Both the position numbers and the translations under genes were made by a program. Below, piece after piece: positions 1 through 10,251 of a DNA stretch of 64,000 nucleotides. A model generated the notes under the pieces. That model was not told where the DNA came from. It worked only from the letters and a program-made list of their open reading frames with translations, and did not search any database. The stretch is taken from positions 179,928,303-179,992,302 of the forward strand of contig OX465579.1 in assembly GCA_950022655.1 (NCBI GenBank), in the 5' to 3' direction. The first letter of the stretch is position 1. Every line of letters begins with the position of its first letter. Origin of the DNA: Alentia gelatinosa (taxonomy: Eukaryota > Annelida > Polychaeta > Phyllodocida > Polynoidae).

Positions 1-14
1 GCTGCTTACATCAC

Positions 15-30
15 CTGGTCACGTGACCAG
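15..30. other. 16-bp perfect palindrome containing an E-box
   Basis: CTGGTCACGTGACCAG is a perfect palindrome centred on CACGTG. It could bind bHLH factors of the USF/MITF type, but no gene is visible beside it, so its role is open. The rest of 1-167 shows no recognisable feature. Confidence 0.5.
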
Positions 31-167
31 TCATACCCTTATACAGGCAGGCACTCTAGAAGCTTCCTCCTGTTTTACATTCTGCTACCAAACATTCCTG
101 TGCTTCCACCATCTCCATGACATTGAATAAAGAATAACACAATCTGGGACAAGCGCATAGTGCACTA

Positions 168-260
168 CACTGCATGAAAACTACCATTTTACATGTGAAT
201 GGGCCCGGTGTATATAGGTATGCTTTTTCATATACAAGACACGTGTATCACAGACGTGGA
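168..260 (+). mobile_element. Fragment of the CACTA-like element, left end
   Basis: The sequence starts CACTGCATGAAAAC, one base different from the left end of the three complete CACTA-like copies in this window. It continues with a stretch close to the left subterminal part of the copy at 48960 (shared words GTATATAGGTATGCTTTT and TATACAAG). No matching right end was seen nearby, so this is a truncated relic. The right boundary is approximate, and nothing recognisable follows up to 617. Confidence 0.5.
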
Positions 261-617
261 GCTGTGGCCACCAGGGCAGGCGTTGAACCACGTTTTGCTG
301 ATCGCAGAATAGTGAACCGCGGTATTAACAATGGCTCCAGTTATTTGGGGATCGTATTATAATTAGGTTGAAATCTTTCCTCCGGAATTTTGCATATCGC
401 ATCATAACTATGTCGCGATCTATATTCAATTAAAAATCTAATGAACCTTTCACCTTTGTCACTGGAAATGTGGTGCTGTAAATTGTAGTGATATGACATG
501 AAAATAACAATACCACACGGCACGATCCGATGTTACTGGAGGAAGGTTTTTCCTATATTTCTAGGAGCAACGAACCCCTGGAGGGATTCCATGTAACTTC
601 CTTGACGGATCGATATA

Positions 618-1016
618 GATCACCGTAAATGTCCGTATATCAGCGCGCTATCTACACATGGTACTATGTCCTCGCTGTTACTCCCATTTCATAATAGATC
701 ACCGTAAATGTCCATATATCAGCGAGCTATCTGTACACTGTACTATGTCCTCGCTGTTACTCCCATTTCTTATAAATCACCGTAAATGTCAATATATCAG
801 CGCGCTATCTGTACACGGTACTATGTCCGCGCTGTTACTCCCATTTCATTATAGATCACCGTAAATGTCCGTATATCAGCGCGCTATCTGTACATGGTAC
901 TATGTCCTTGCTGGTACTCCCATTTCATTATAGATCACCGTAAATGTCCGTATATCAGCGCGCTATCTCTACATGGTGCTATGTCCTCGCTGGTACTCCC
1001 ATTTCATTATAGATCT
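618..1016. repeat. Tandem repeat, 78-80 bp unit, about 5 copies
   Basis: Copies of GATCACCGTAAATGTC start at about 618, 698, 776, 854 and 932, with a partial copy at 1012. Each continues through a conserved segment ending in CTCCCATTTCATTATA. Copies differ by a few substitutions. The short reading frames here are by-products of the repeat. Confidence 0.92.
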
Positions 1017-1202
1017 GCATGGCGATATGACCCTGCACCCCGCCACATAAAACTAACACCAGCCCTGTGTACCCCCACATGGAGGCGCTATAAATGTCAG
1101 CACATTAACGTCTCAGCTGAGTGGTAGACGAGTGTACGACAGGCGGGCTCGGGGACCGGTGTGAGGTCTGATGGTCATATCAACAGGCACCCCGTCTACT
1201 TT

Positions 1203-3457
1203 ACAGACGACACACACAGCTGAGACCCCCGAGTCACAAGGGGGGGGGGGTCTATACAGGGGGGTTCACAAGGGGGGGGGGGATCTGAGACCCGAGATCC
1301 ACAGGGGGGTAGGGGAGGGGGGAGGGGGGGGGGACTGAGACCCGCGCCCTGTACGTACATCGTGTGTCTGTACACAGCGGGGTTCACACGGGGGGGGGGG
1401 GGGGGGACTGAGACCCGCGCCCTGTACGTGCATCGTGTGTCTGTACACAGCGGGGTTCACACGGGGGGGGGGGGGGGGACTGAGACCCGCGCCCTGTACG
1501 TGCATCGTGTGTCTGTACACAGCGGGGTTCACACGGGGGGGGGGGGACTGAGACCCGCGCCCTGTACGTACATCGTGTGTCTGTACACAGCGGGGTTCAC
1601 ACGGGGGGGGGGGGGGGACTGAGACCCGCGCCCTGTACGTACATCGTGTGTCTGTACACAGCGGGGTTCACACGGGGGGGGGGGGGGGGACTGAGACCCG
1701 CACCCTGTACGTGCATCGTGTGTCTGTACACAGCGGGGTTCACACGGGGGGGGGGGGGGGGACTGAGACCCGCGCCCTGTACGTGCATCGTGTGTCTGTA
1801 CACAGCGGGGTTCACACGGGGGGGGGGGGGGGACTGAGACCCGCACCCTGTAGTGCATCGTGTGTCTGTACACAGCGGGGTTCACACGGGGGGGGGGGGG
1901 GGACTGAGACCCGCGCCCTGTACGTGCATCGTGTGTCTGTACACAGCGGGGTTCACACGGGGGGGGGGGGGACTGAGACCCGCACCCTGTACGTGCATCG
2001 TGTGTCTGTACACAGCGGGGTTCACACGGGGGGGGGGGGGGGGGACTGAGACCCGCGCCCTGTATGTACATCATGTGTCTGTACACAGCGGGGTTCACAC
2101 GGGGGGGGGGGGGGGGGACTGAGACCCGCACCCTGTACATGCATCGTGTGTCTGTACACAGCGGGGTTCACAGGGGGGGGGGGACTGAGACCCGCACCCT
2201 GTACGTACATCGTGTGTCTGTACACAGCGGGGTTCACACGGGGGGGGGGGGGGACTGAGACCCGCGCCCTGTACGTGCATCGTGTGTCTGTACACAGCGG
2301 GGTTCACACGGGGGGGGGGGGGGGGGACTGAGACCCGCGCCCTGTACGTACATCGTGTGTCTGTACACAGCGGGGTTCACACGGGGGGGGGGGGTCTGAG
2401 ACCCGCGCCCTGTACGTGCATCGTGTGTCTGTACACAGCGGGGTTCACACGGGGGGGGGGGGGGGGGGGTACTGAGACCCGCGCCCTGTACGTGCATCGT
2501 GTGTCTGTACACAGGGGGGTTCACACGGGGGGGGGGGGGGGGGACTGAGACCCGCACCCTGTACGTGCAACGTGTGTCTGTACACAGCGGGGTTCACACG
2601 GGGGGGGGGGGGGGGACTGAGACCCGCACCCTGTACGTGCATCGTGTGTCTGTACACAGCGGGGTTCACACGGGGGGGGGGGGGACTGAGACCCGCACCC
2701 TGTACGTGCATCGTGTGTCTGTACACAGCGGGGTTCACACGGGGGGGGGGGGGGACTGAGACCCGCGCCCTGTACGTGCATCGTGTGTCTGTACACAGCG
2801 GGGTTCACACGGGGGGGGGGGACTGAGACCCGCGCCCTGTACGTGCATCGTGTGACTGTACACAGCGGGGTTCACAGGGGGGGGGGGGGGACTGAGACCC
2901 GCACCCTGTACGTGCATCGTGTGTCTGTACACAGAGGGGTTCACACGGGGGGGGGGGGGGGACTGAGACCCGCGCCCTGTATGTGCATCGTGTGTCTGTA
3001 CACAGCGGGGTTCACACGGGGGGGGGAATGAGACCCGCGCCTTGTACGTGCATCGTGTGTCTGTACACAGCGGGGTTCACAGGGGGGGGGGGGGGAGGGA
3101 CTGAGACCCGCGCCCTGTACGTGCATCATGTGTCTGTACACAGCGGGGTTCACACGGGGGGGGGGGGGGGACTGAGACCCGCACCCTGTACGTGCATCGT
3201 GTGTCTGTACACAGCGGGGTTCACACGGGGGGGGGGGGGGGGAGTGAGACCCGCGCCCTGTACATGCATCGTGTGTCTGTACACAGCGGGGTTCACACGG
3301 GGGGGGGGGGGGGGGACTGAGACCCGCGCCCTGTACACGTGCATCGTGTGTCTGTACACAGCGGGGTTCACACGGGGGGGGGGGGGAGGTCTGAGACCCG
3401 CGCGCTGTACGTGCATCGTGTGTCTGTACACAGCGGGGGGGGGGGGGGGGGGGTGGC
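1203..3457. repeat. Poly-G minisatellite, about 72 bp unit, about 30 copies
   Basis: Each unit reads ACTGAGACCCGCGCCCTGTA, then CGTGCATCGTGTGTCTGTAC, then ACAGCGGGGTTCACAC, then an uninterrupted run of about 9-18 G. The first roughly 130 bp are degenerate. The G run lies on the + strand in every copy and varies in length from unit to unit. Runs this long can form G-quadruplexes within a single unit. All reading frames here, proline-rich on - and glycine-rich on +, come from the repeat. Confidence 0.97.
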
Positions 3458-3479
3458 TGAGACGTGTGTCTGACAATAT

Positions 3480-3935
3480 GTAACAAATGTGTCCTTCCAT
3501 GTGAATCAAATCCGTTACTTTTCCTTGAGACTCGTAAATGCACTTTTTTTTTTCATTCTGCTAGACAGCTGATCTTCCATGAAAACATAACAGTACATAA
3601 GCATTTCAACATTACATGCACAATACACCAAACAACAGAGGTAACAGATGAAGTTGTGATAGAATATTGGAATGAGGGGATGATGAGGATATTTTTGAGT
3701 TTTTACATTTTATACCGAGGCTACAAGTCTCTGTATAAGTTGCCATGAGAATTTTGTACCGCAGGAGAATTGTCTGGGAGAAAGGTGTTAAGTACCCCCG
3801 TCTCAGGTACATTAGTCTTTAATTGTCTGAGCATAGCATATTTGACGTTAAACTATCCAAAAAAGCACACTAGGTGTAATAGATATTGAGAGCTAGTCTT
3901 GAGAAACAATACCTTTGGTTGTTATGTAAAGTTCC
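3480..3935. other. Unique AT-rich stretch, no gene recognised
   Basis: A 94-codon frame (3464-3748, +) begins in the preceding array and has no recognisable domain. A run of T is present at 3543-3552. Nothing here can be assigned. Confidence 0.5.
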
Positions 3936-4232
3936 GCATGCGGCTGACACATGACACCTGGTGAGAGGTGACGTGCGGCTGACACCTGGTGAGAGGTGAC
4001 GTGCGGCTGACACATGATGAGAGGTGACGTGCGGCTGACACATGATGAGAGGTGACGTGCGGCTGACACATGACACCTGGTGAGAGGTGACGTGCGGCTG
4101 ACACCTGGTGAGAGGTGACGTGCGGTTGACACCTGGTGAGAGGTGACGTGCGGTTGACACCTGGTGAGAGGTGACGTGCGGTTGACACCTGGTGAGAGGT
4201 GACGTGCGGTTGACACCTGGTGAGAGGTGACA
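3936..4232. repeat. Minisatellite, 28/37 bp units, about 10 copies
   Basis: The basic unit is GTGCGGCTGACACCTGGTGA followed by GAGGTGAC (28 bp). A 37-bp variant carries an additional ACATGACACC-type segment, and some units read CACATGATGAGAG instead of CACCTGGTGAGAG. The core CACCTGGTGAGAGGTG is a short inverted repeat (CACCT/AGGTG). Confidence 0.93.
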
Positions 4233-4281
4233 CCCGCGTGCGGCACCACTCGGCATCGAACATCTGACGCTCCATCGTCAG

Positions 4282-4405
4282 GAAACAGAGAACTACAGCG
4301 ACATCCCTCAGGAATACAACGTCACTTGACAATGCCTTCCTCAGCACCAGCAGAAACCAGCTTCTTGATTTCCTGAGAGAATCTGAGATATTTGAACAGA
4401 TATAA
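4282..4405 (+). CDS. Possible 3'-terminal coding exon (weak)
   Basis: A CAG acceptor at 4279-4281, preceded by a CTGAC branch-like word at 4264-4268, would open a frame that ends at TAA 4403-4405. The frame ends in residues LLDFLRESEIFEQI, an amphipathic protein-like tail. An AATAAA signal at 4534-4539 would give a 3' UTR of about 150 bases. Against this, the polypyrimidine tract is poor, the frame is only about 40 codons, the opposite strand is also open (4512 down to 3922), and no homologous protein is recognised. The preceding minisatellite would then be intronic. Confidence 0.2.
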
Positions 4406-5153
4406 AGACAAAATGAAGCCTCGATATCCCAGCCAAACCACCCGATCTCGGCAAGAGAGGAAACCAGAAGGTACCAACGCTGGGAAGAGAAAATCTGAAC
4501 TGACGCAGCCAAAACAAGTAAGAACTAAATCCTAATAAAGTAGAATTCCCTAGAAATGTCAAACTTATTGAACCTCTTATTCCCTGAATAATTGCTGCCA
4601 TATCGTAAAATCCCAACCACACATTCACTACCTTGATTAGATTGGGCGTAGACTTAGAGGTTAGGGTGGTTCAGTCCAGACCTTATCCATGAATTCTCAC
4701 TCTCCGACCAAGTAATTATGTTCCATGTGGGTTCTGAGAGCCGAAATACCTACTGGAAAATATTTATTAGTCATAAAATTTATTAGAAAAAGCCTAGCTT
4801 TATGGGTATTTTATTCAAAATACACACAAAAAGAAATAAAAACATGGTGAATTGGCTTCAAGAGTAAGAAATGACAACTCGCCAAGCATAGGTCTAGGCG
4901 GTACCAAAGATATGTAGGGAGAGTGACAGACATGACAGCCTGCGTTTGGAGGTGGCTGCAGATTTAGCCGTCCATAAGGTCGTCTATAAATGTTGAATAA
5001 AGTTGACCAACCTCGTCCCTGGGTCTCCTTGGCGTACAGAAAAGGGTCTACATGTACGATCTTATATTATTAAACAGGGCCCCGTGTAGTGTGTCTGGTA
5101 ACCAGTGTATACCTCGTGTGGCCACATAAGGAGGTACAGACTAGAACGTTACA
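4406..5153. other. Unique stretch, no further feature
   Basis: Apart from the AATAAA at 4534-4539 this stretch shows nothing assignable. A word TTATTAAACAGGGCCCC at about 5067 resembles the unit of the 38-bp array at 52516-53325. Confidence 0.4.
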
Positions 5154-5158
5154 CCTGG

Positions 5159-6937
5159 GCCCTGTTTTTTAGTCATGACCATCGTTATGGGCGACATGTT
5201 TTTGCTGTCAGTGTACTATAGTCGCGACATTTTAGGGGTTCGGCCAATGATCGCCGCTCTACGACACGTAGGGCGGTGTGAGGTGTGCGATAGTCACGAC
5301 ACATGGAAGGTCAGGTGGGTAAATTTCTCTCCCAAACTGTCGTAACCCTAAGACATCTATGGACATGTCGTACCGAATGCGCAACTTCATTTCCTGTAGG
5401 AATTAAGTGATGAAATTTTAACACGAGTAAGGTATAACCTGTAATCGTACCAAATATCATGAAAATCGGCCTCACCGTTCTGAAGTTATCGGCGTTTGAA
5501 TTTGGTCATAGCAAATACTGCTCTGGTGGCCAGTGTACCCCTACCATCACATAATCTAACACTGCACGAAAACCACTATATATACGCCATTGCGATAACG
5601 CACGTATCGCTGTATCGTGGCTTGTTTATACTTGTATACACCTCTTATACGCGTCTACGTTTCGGGCGTCTACAAGACAGTTTCCATATGTAGACGCGCG
5701 CGACTTGGCTGTCTTTCACGCCTGGCGTATTTAAGATAAAATATACTCTGCGCAACATATATATACCGCTCACCGCCGGCCGCCGGCCACGTTTGTACAG
5801 GTTGACTCAGTGGGAAACCCTCCCCCACCCCCCACCGCCCGCCCATGCCGGCCGCTGCCCGCCGCGAGGTGTTATGGTGTCGGATTAGTGGCTCGCCTTG
5901 TGTAAGATGATTTCAGTTCTGAGCGCGGGCGGCTGGGCGGGTGGCTGTGAGGGTGGCGGCCGCATTCACACTACTTCTAGCAAGTCAGGAGGAGGACTCT
6001 GTCACCCAGAGACACTGGGGGGAGGCGATTATATAGTAATGCTGACTGTCCACACATTGAAATGGTGTTTTAAAGTTAAATAAAATATCAGAAAAACGGT
6101 AAAAAAACAACTTAATGCAGGTTTTTTTATGTGTAATTAATCAATTTATACTCAATCAGGTTTTATAAAGGTTTTATAAAATAAATTGGTAATATAAGAC
6201 TGCATTTTTCATATAAAACAGACTTGGATGGTTAATGGCAAATGAAATATGCTACCAGTAGTGTCCCCAAGCTGCAAAGATCGGAACCTTTGGATGTTGG
6301 TGTATATACAACGGAACCAGGCGTATATATGACGTATATAAGACCACATCATGGACATGTATATACGCCACTAGATAAGGCGTCTACGAGACGGATAACA
6401 GGTCCAACTTCTAGACGCAAAATCCTACTGTTAGACGCGTTTCGGATACATATGTAAAGCGGTACTTTTCGTGCAGTGTAATTTATGCGGCGACCTTGAC
6501 ATTGACTGTGCTTACTTCACTCTCCCAGCAGAGATTCGACGCGCTATACCACGAAAGATCTGCTAGGAGAGTGTGTGTACGATATCTGATCAATAGCCCA
6601 ATGTTTCAAATTCAAACGCCAATATCTTCAGAACAGTGCAGCCGTTCTTCTTCATATTTGATACGATTATAGGTTATATGTATCCCTTACTCGTGTTAAA
6701 ATTTCATTGCTTAATCCATATGGAAAGCATGAGAAATCCTCTATATACGCACAGTGAGGTTTTATAGAACTTAAGACAGTTCTATACTTGAGACACTTTT
6801 AGCGGCGATCGTCCGTGCCGCACTACGACACCGTCTATAGCACACCGGCCATCTTTTGTCGTCCAAACTGTCGTGAGATCGCTGGTAGGTCTTGGAGCTT
6901 CCTGGGCTCACAATAGTCGTGACTAAAAAAACAGGTC
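5159..6937. mobile_element. Non-autonomous DNA transposon, CCTGG-target family, copy A
   Basis: The left end reads GCCCTGTTTTTTAGTCATGA. The right end, read on the - strand, is GACCTGTTTTTTTAGTCACG. Both are flanked by CCTGG (5154-5158 and 6938-6942). Inside, a second inverted repeat of roughly 130 bp (around ATTAAGYRATGAAATTTTAA to GGCGTTTGAATTT) faces itself across the element, giving a fold-back shape. The element carries no coding capacity and is interrupted by the CACTA-like insertion at 5560-6478. Two further copies lie at 40480 and 41563. The superfamily is not assigned; the ends vaguely recall Harbinger-type GGNCCTGTTT ends, but a 5-bp target duplication does not fit that group. Confidence 0.75.
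5560..6478. mobile_element. CACTA-like non-autonomous transposon, copy 1
   Basis: The terminal inverted repeat begins CACTGCACGAAAA on both ends and is flanked by TAA (5557-5559 and 6479-6481). The subterminal parts are dense in direct and inverted copies of TATACGCC and GCGTCTAC. The middle is GC-rich (about 5770-5980) and the right part AT-rich. CACTA/EnSpm elements are known for CACTA/CACTG ends, 3-bp target duplications and subterminal repeats, so the assignment rests on structure only, because no transposase is present. The empty site survives in the paralogous host copy at about 41975-42000 (GCTAATTTATGCGGCGACC). Confidence 0.8.
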
Positions 6938-6942
6938 CCTGG

Positions 6943-7040
6943 TCTATTCTACACCGGACTGGTCTCGCCCGATGTCATCATTGAGTAGAAAAACAGCTCA
7001 GGGGGGTGTGGGCGATAATGGGGAGAATTCCGGCTCCGTG
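6943..7040. other. Unique flank of copy A
   Basis: This short unique stretch follows the CCTGG-flanked element and precedes the E-box/CCAAT cluster. Nothing else is visible. Confidence 0.3.
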
Positions 7041-7046
7041 CAGTGT

Positions 7047-7072
7047 CACGTGCTCTCCGTGGATGGACCAAT
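7047..7072. promoter_or_regulatory. E-box and CCAAT-box cluster
   Basis: CACGTG (7047-7052) is followed 15 bases later by CCAAT (7068-7072) in the context GGACCAATCAGCG, which is the NF-Y consensus. The surroundings up to about 7200 are GC-rich and unique. This is compatible with a promoter, but no first exon could be identified on either strand. Confidence 0.3.
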
Positions 7073-7249
7073 CAGCGCGCAGTTAACAGCGCGATGAGGT
7101 CCAGTCAGATATTCATAGAGTCTGCTGTCGCCACTTAGAGGCGGTCCACACTGGACCCCTGCTCCCTGCCACACCACAGTCTGTGGAGGCGGCGTTGTGG
7201 TGACTGGAGTACAGAAAGCTGCTGTGGTCGTTAAAGTCATCGACACTGA

Positions 7250-8055
7250 TCTTTTTTTATTTATTTTTTTTTATTGTGGAGAATATTTTATTTTCAACTT
7301 GTACAGGATATATACACACAAGTATTTTAGCAGCCATAAAGAAACAGATACATTTCTAAATGATAAAGGGTTGTCATGCACTGGTAAATTAATCTACCCT
7401 GTTTCTACAGATTTTCGAAATACATGTGTCACACTGATCTTACACGCAGTATTACTTACCACAATAACATTCTATCAATAGTCCTCTCCCCGCTGGTCCC
7501 TGAGCGATCCGTAGACCACATTTATACTGAAAATTAAGAACCAATGAGACATTTTCATACTAAATGTTTATGGTGCTCCATGAATTAATATATTTCAAAA
7601 GTATAATTTTCTTTCAGTAAAACTCGTAGAGATTGTACAATTATACTTCACTGTAATGTATGATGACTGTATGGCACTGCCATGAAAAACAACTGCGCTG
7701 CAATTGAGGTAACTGCCCCTTTAGGTGCTACTGTAAACATTGTTAAATGAGATTGATAACCTTACACATGTATTACACATCAAACCCCATAGAAAAATCG
7801 TAAAAAAAACCAAATAAATCCCTGTTTTATAATGGTTGCACACATAATTAATTTCAAGCATAAACTTGAATTTCCACACATAAACAGTTTCCATTAAATA
7901 AGTAACAGGGATGGCTAATGTGAAGAAAATCAGCTCAACATGTAAGAGCTGACACATCGCGGCCACTTTATTTGATACATAAAACTCATAAAATGTCATA
8001 CACGACAAATCTTGTATACTGGAGTGTCAAATAAAGAAATTTTTGAAAAAAAAAA
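7250..8055 (+). other. AT-rich unique DNA ending in AATAAA plus an A-tract
   Basis: The stretch ends with AATAAA (about 8030-8035), followed about a dozen bases later by a run of about 14 A. This is the arrangement expected of a retroposed 3' end or of a LINE/SINE tail on the + strand. No upstream reading frame or target duplication could be recognised. A genuine gene 3' end beside an A-rich tract is the alternative. Confidence 0.3.
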
Positions 8056-8059
8056 AAAA

Positions 8060-9429
8060 ATCCAGAGTATAAGAATACATTGCCTGATTTCCCTGAACCT
8101 AGTACCGGTTCCTTTCTCATGAGTTATCTTTTAGTTTGTATGTTTTATATAATCACTTCTACTCTCCCTAGAAATGAGGATGGAGGACTGACTTGGGTAG
8201 ATAAAGCACTTATCATGGGCAATATTATATAAAGATAGCATGTAGTAGTAAGTAAAACGTATTGAGTATAGTAGTACATACATCGTGAAAGGGGTACACA
8301 TCATATGATGAAAATAAGTACCCCGATAAATTAGAGTTTATTAAAATTTGTAAAATGGTGGCGGGTGGGTAAAACAGACTGTGTGACTGGGTGGTTGAGC
8401 GTGGCGAAGTGGAACGAAGCGGACGGAGACGGAGGTGTGGTAAGGGGGGGGGGGGGTCGTGGACCAGACACCAGGTGGCAGTAGTGAGCCATCCTGAGGC
8501 CACTCCGGACCTGGTACTAAACCACTCATCTGTACAAATACCCGCTGTTTTATATATTCCGTTAGGAGTGACTAAGACGGCGTCACCTCGCCTCTCTACG
8601 CATCATACACATGTAGTGGTTACGACAATAATCCCCTCATATGTCGAGGACTATTTCTTCAGTGCTCTTTTCTCCTCAGACCTATTTGTAAGTCTGTCAG
8701 CACGAATGAACATCCCACTCTTTAAGAAGCCACAGGATTAATCATAGCTTGACAAACTCTGGCAAATCTTATTCTCTGATATGGTAAAAGAATATTTTGC
8801 GATGAGACTTCCTTGCTTCAGAAACAATGCTTGAATGTTAGAAAATATCTCTGTACTTAATTATAGGATTCAGAAAGAAGTCAATCTTACCAATGAGTGT
8901 TCCCTACAGAAACACTGTGGTACTAACAGGGTTTTTGCTTAGTTCCAATTTATAATTTTTTAGAACAAAAATAGGAGTATAAAAGTAAGATTTCGGGAGA
9001 CCTACCTTGATTAATTTACATTTAACTGATAACAACATAAATGTTGTCGGGAACACATACTTATAAATAGTGCGAGGCTAACTTCACTCTGAACGCGCCC
9101 GAACCGGGACACGCATCGAGTCTAGTCACTGTGACGATATTCTTACCACCGATCTTCTGATCAAAGTTCTGGTCTCTACATCTGAATCGATCAATTTATG
9201 TTGGTTTCTATGTGAAGAGATTAGTCATCTACCAAAATGACTGCATTAGGACAGTCGCCATTTTGTAGCAGCTCCTCTCTGTCTTGATGTTGACCGTATG
9301 TCAGCCATGTAGCGAATTACAAGTTTCCCCTCATTATCACTCACTCTAGTTCAAGGGGTCAGGGCGCTCTGACATGACACCTGAGTTGTTAGTGACATGA
9401 GCGGTCCTTCTGGCATGAGCGACAGACCA
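8060..9429. other. Unique stretch, no gene recognised
   Basis: It contains a G run at about 8441-8452 inside a purine-rich stretch. A short inverted repeat (CAAAATG-CTG / CAG-CGCCATTTTG) lies at about 9234-9275. Reading frames of up to 116 codons show no recognisable domain. Confidence 0.4.
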
Positions 9430-9631
9430 GGGGGCTGTTTCAAAAGTCGGGAGGGTGCTAAACGAGAGTACTCACCACCAAAGTGAGAGCTAACAATGGC
9501 ACTTGAGGCGTCGCTGTCGAGGTGGAGGTGCAGCTCGCTATTGGGTATTGGTAGCGGTTTTGTTGCGGCATCTCGCTTTGAAATGCGACGTGCCGCTTGC
9601 GAGACTTTACTCGACTTTTGAAACAGCTCCC
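9430..9631. mobile_element. MITE with GGGRGCTGTTTCAAAAGTCG ends, copy 1
   Basis: The left end is GGGGGCTGTTTCAAAAGTCG. The right end, on the - strand, is GGGAGCTGTTTCAAAAGTCG. The element is about 202 bp with no coding capacity, and a clear target duplication was not found. A longer relative lies at 30265-30675. Confidence 0.7.
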
Positions 9632-10031
9632 AGAATGAGACTGGTCAAGCCTGGTACATCTTACTCCCTTACTCTTCAGGTCTTTGCTGGGCTGGTCTGG
9701 GCCTCTCTAAAGGCCTCTCTGCTCCCCAAGGAGGGAGTTCAGATCTTAGTTGACGGAATCTTTTACGTACCCTCCACCATATCAGAGGAAAAGAGAAAAT
9801 AATGTGATGAGATGTGATTGGCTAGATACATGTTTTACAGTACATGAGTCTCCTTCCATTGCTTTTGCTTTTCTTCCTGGTATTGGTCACCAATTGGTCG
9901 GCAATCGTCGGCCGCGACTCTCGTCCCTACTATAAATAGAACTGTCAAACCCAAACCCTCCTACGACCTCTCCTCGGACCTTAAAGTATGATCGGGGCCC
10001 TGGTGTGTTGCATGATAAACGATGATTGCCT
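9632..10031. other. Unique stretch, no feature
   Basis: A reading frame begun inside the preceding element runs through to about 9802 without a recognisable domain. Nothing else is visible. Confidence 0.4.
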
Positions 10032-10180
10032 GAGTTTTAGAATCCACAGAACATGTAATGTAGAGAGAAAAAGTCCAATATTTATAGATTGCCATAAAGT
10101 CCAAATGAGTGTTAGGATCCACAAAACGTGTAATGTAGAGATAAAAACGTCGGATATTTATAGATTGCCATCAAGTTCCA
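10032..10180. repeat. Two-copy direct repeat, about 80-90 bp
   Basis: The words ATCCACA-AACATGTAATGTAGAGA and ATTTATAGATTGCCAT occur twice in the same order, starting at about 10040 and 10118. The pair lies just before the 97-bp array and is unrelated to it. Confidence 0.75.
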
Positions 10181-10251
10181 TGCCCCAGGGTGTTATGGGT
10201 AATAACCCTGAGCAGCATATTCCCCGCTGTACCGCAGACCGGCATACAGGA

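Noticed and set aside
1196..3543. Collagen-like or proline-rich proteins on either strand of the poly-G array
   Set aside because: Glycine and proline runs are translations of the G tracts, and frames shift with every change in G-run length.
5898..6457. Short frames inside the CACTA-like copies (also 47291-47853) as transposase remnants
   Set aside because: They are 60-80 codons, not conserved between copies 1 and 2 beyond DNA similarity, and contain no DDE-type motif.
9503..9802. 99-codon frame as a gene
   Set aside because: Its first third lies inside a MITE and crosses the element end; no domain was recognised.
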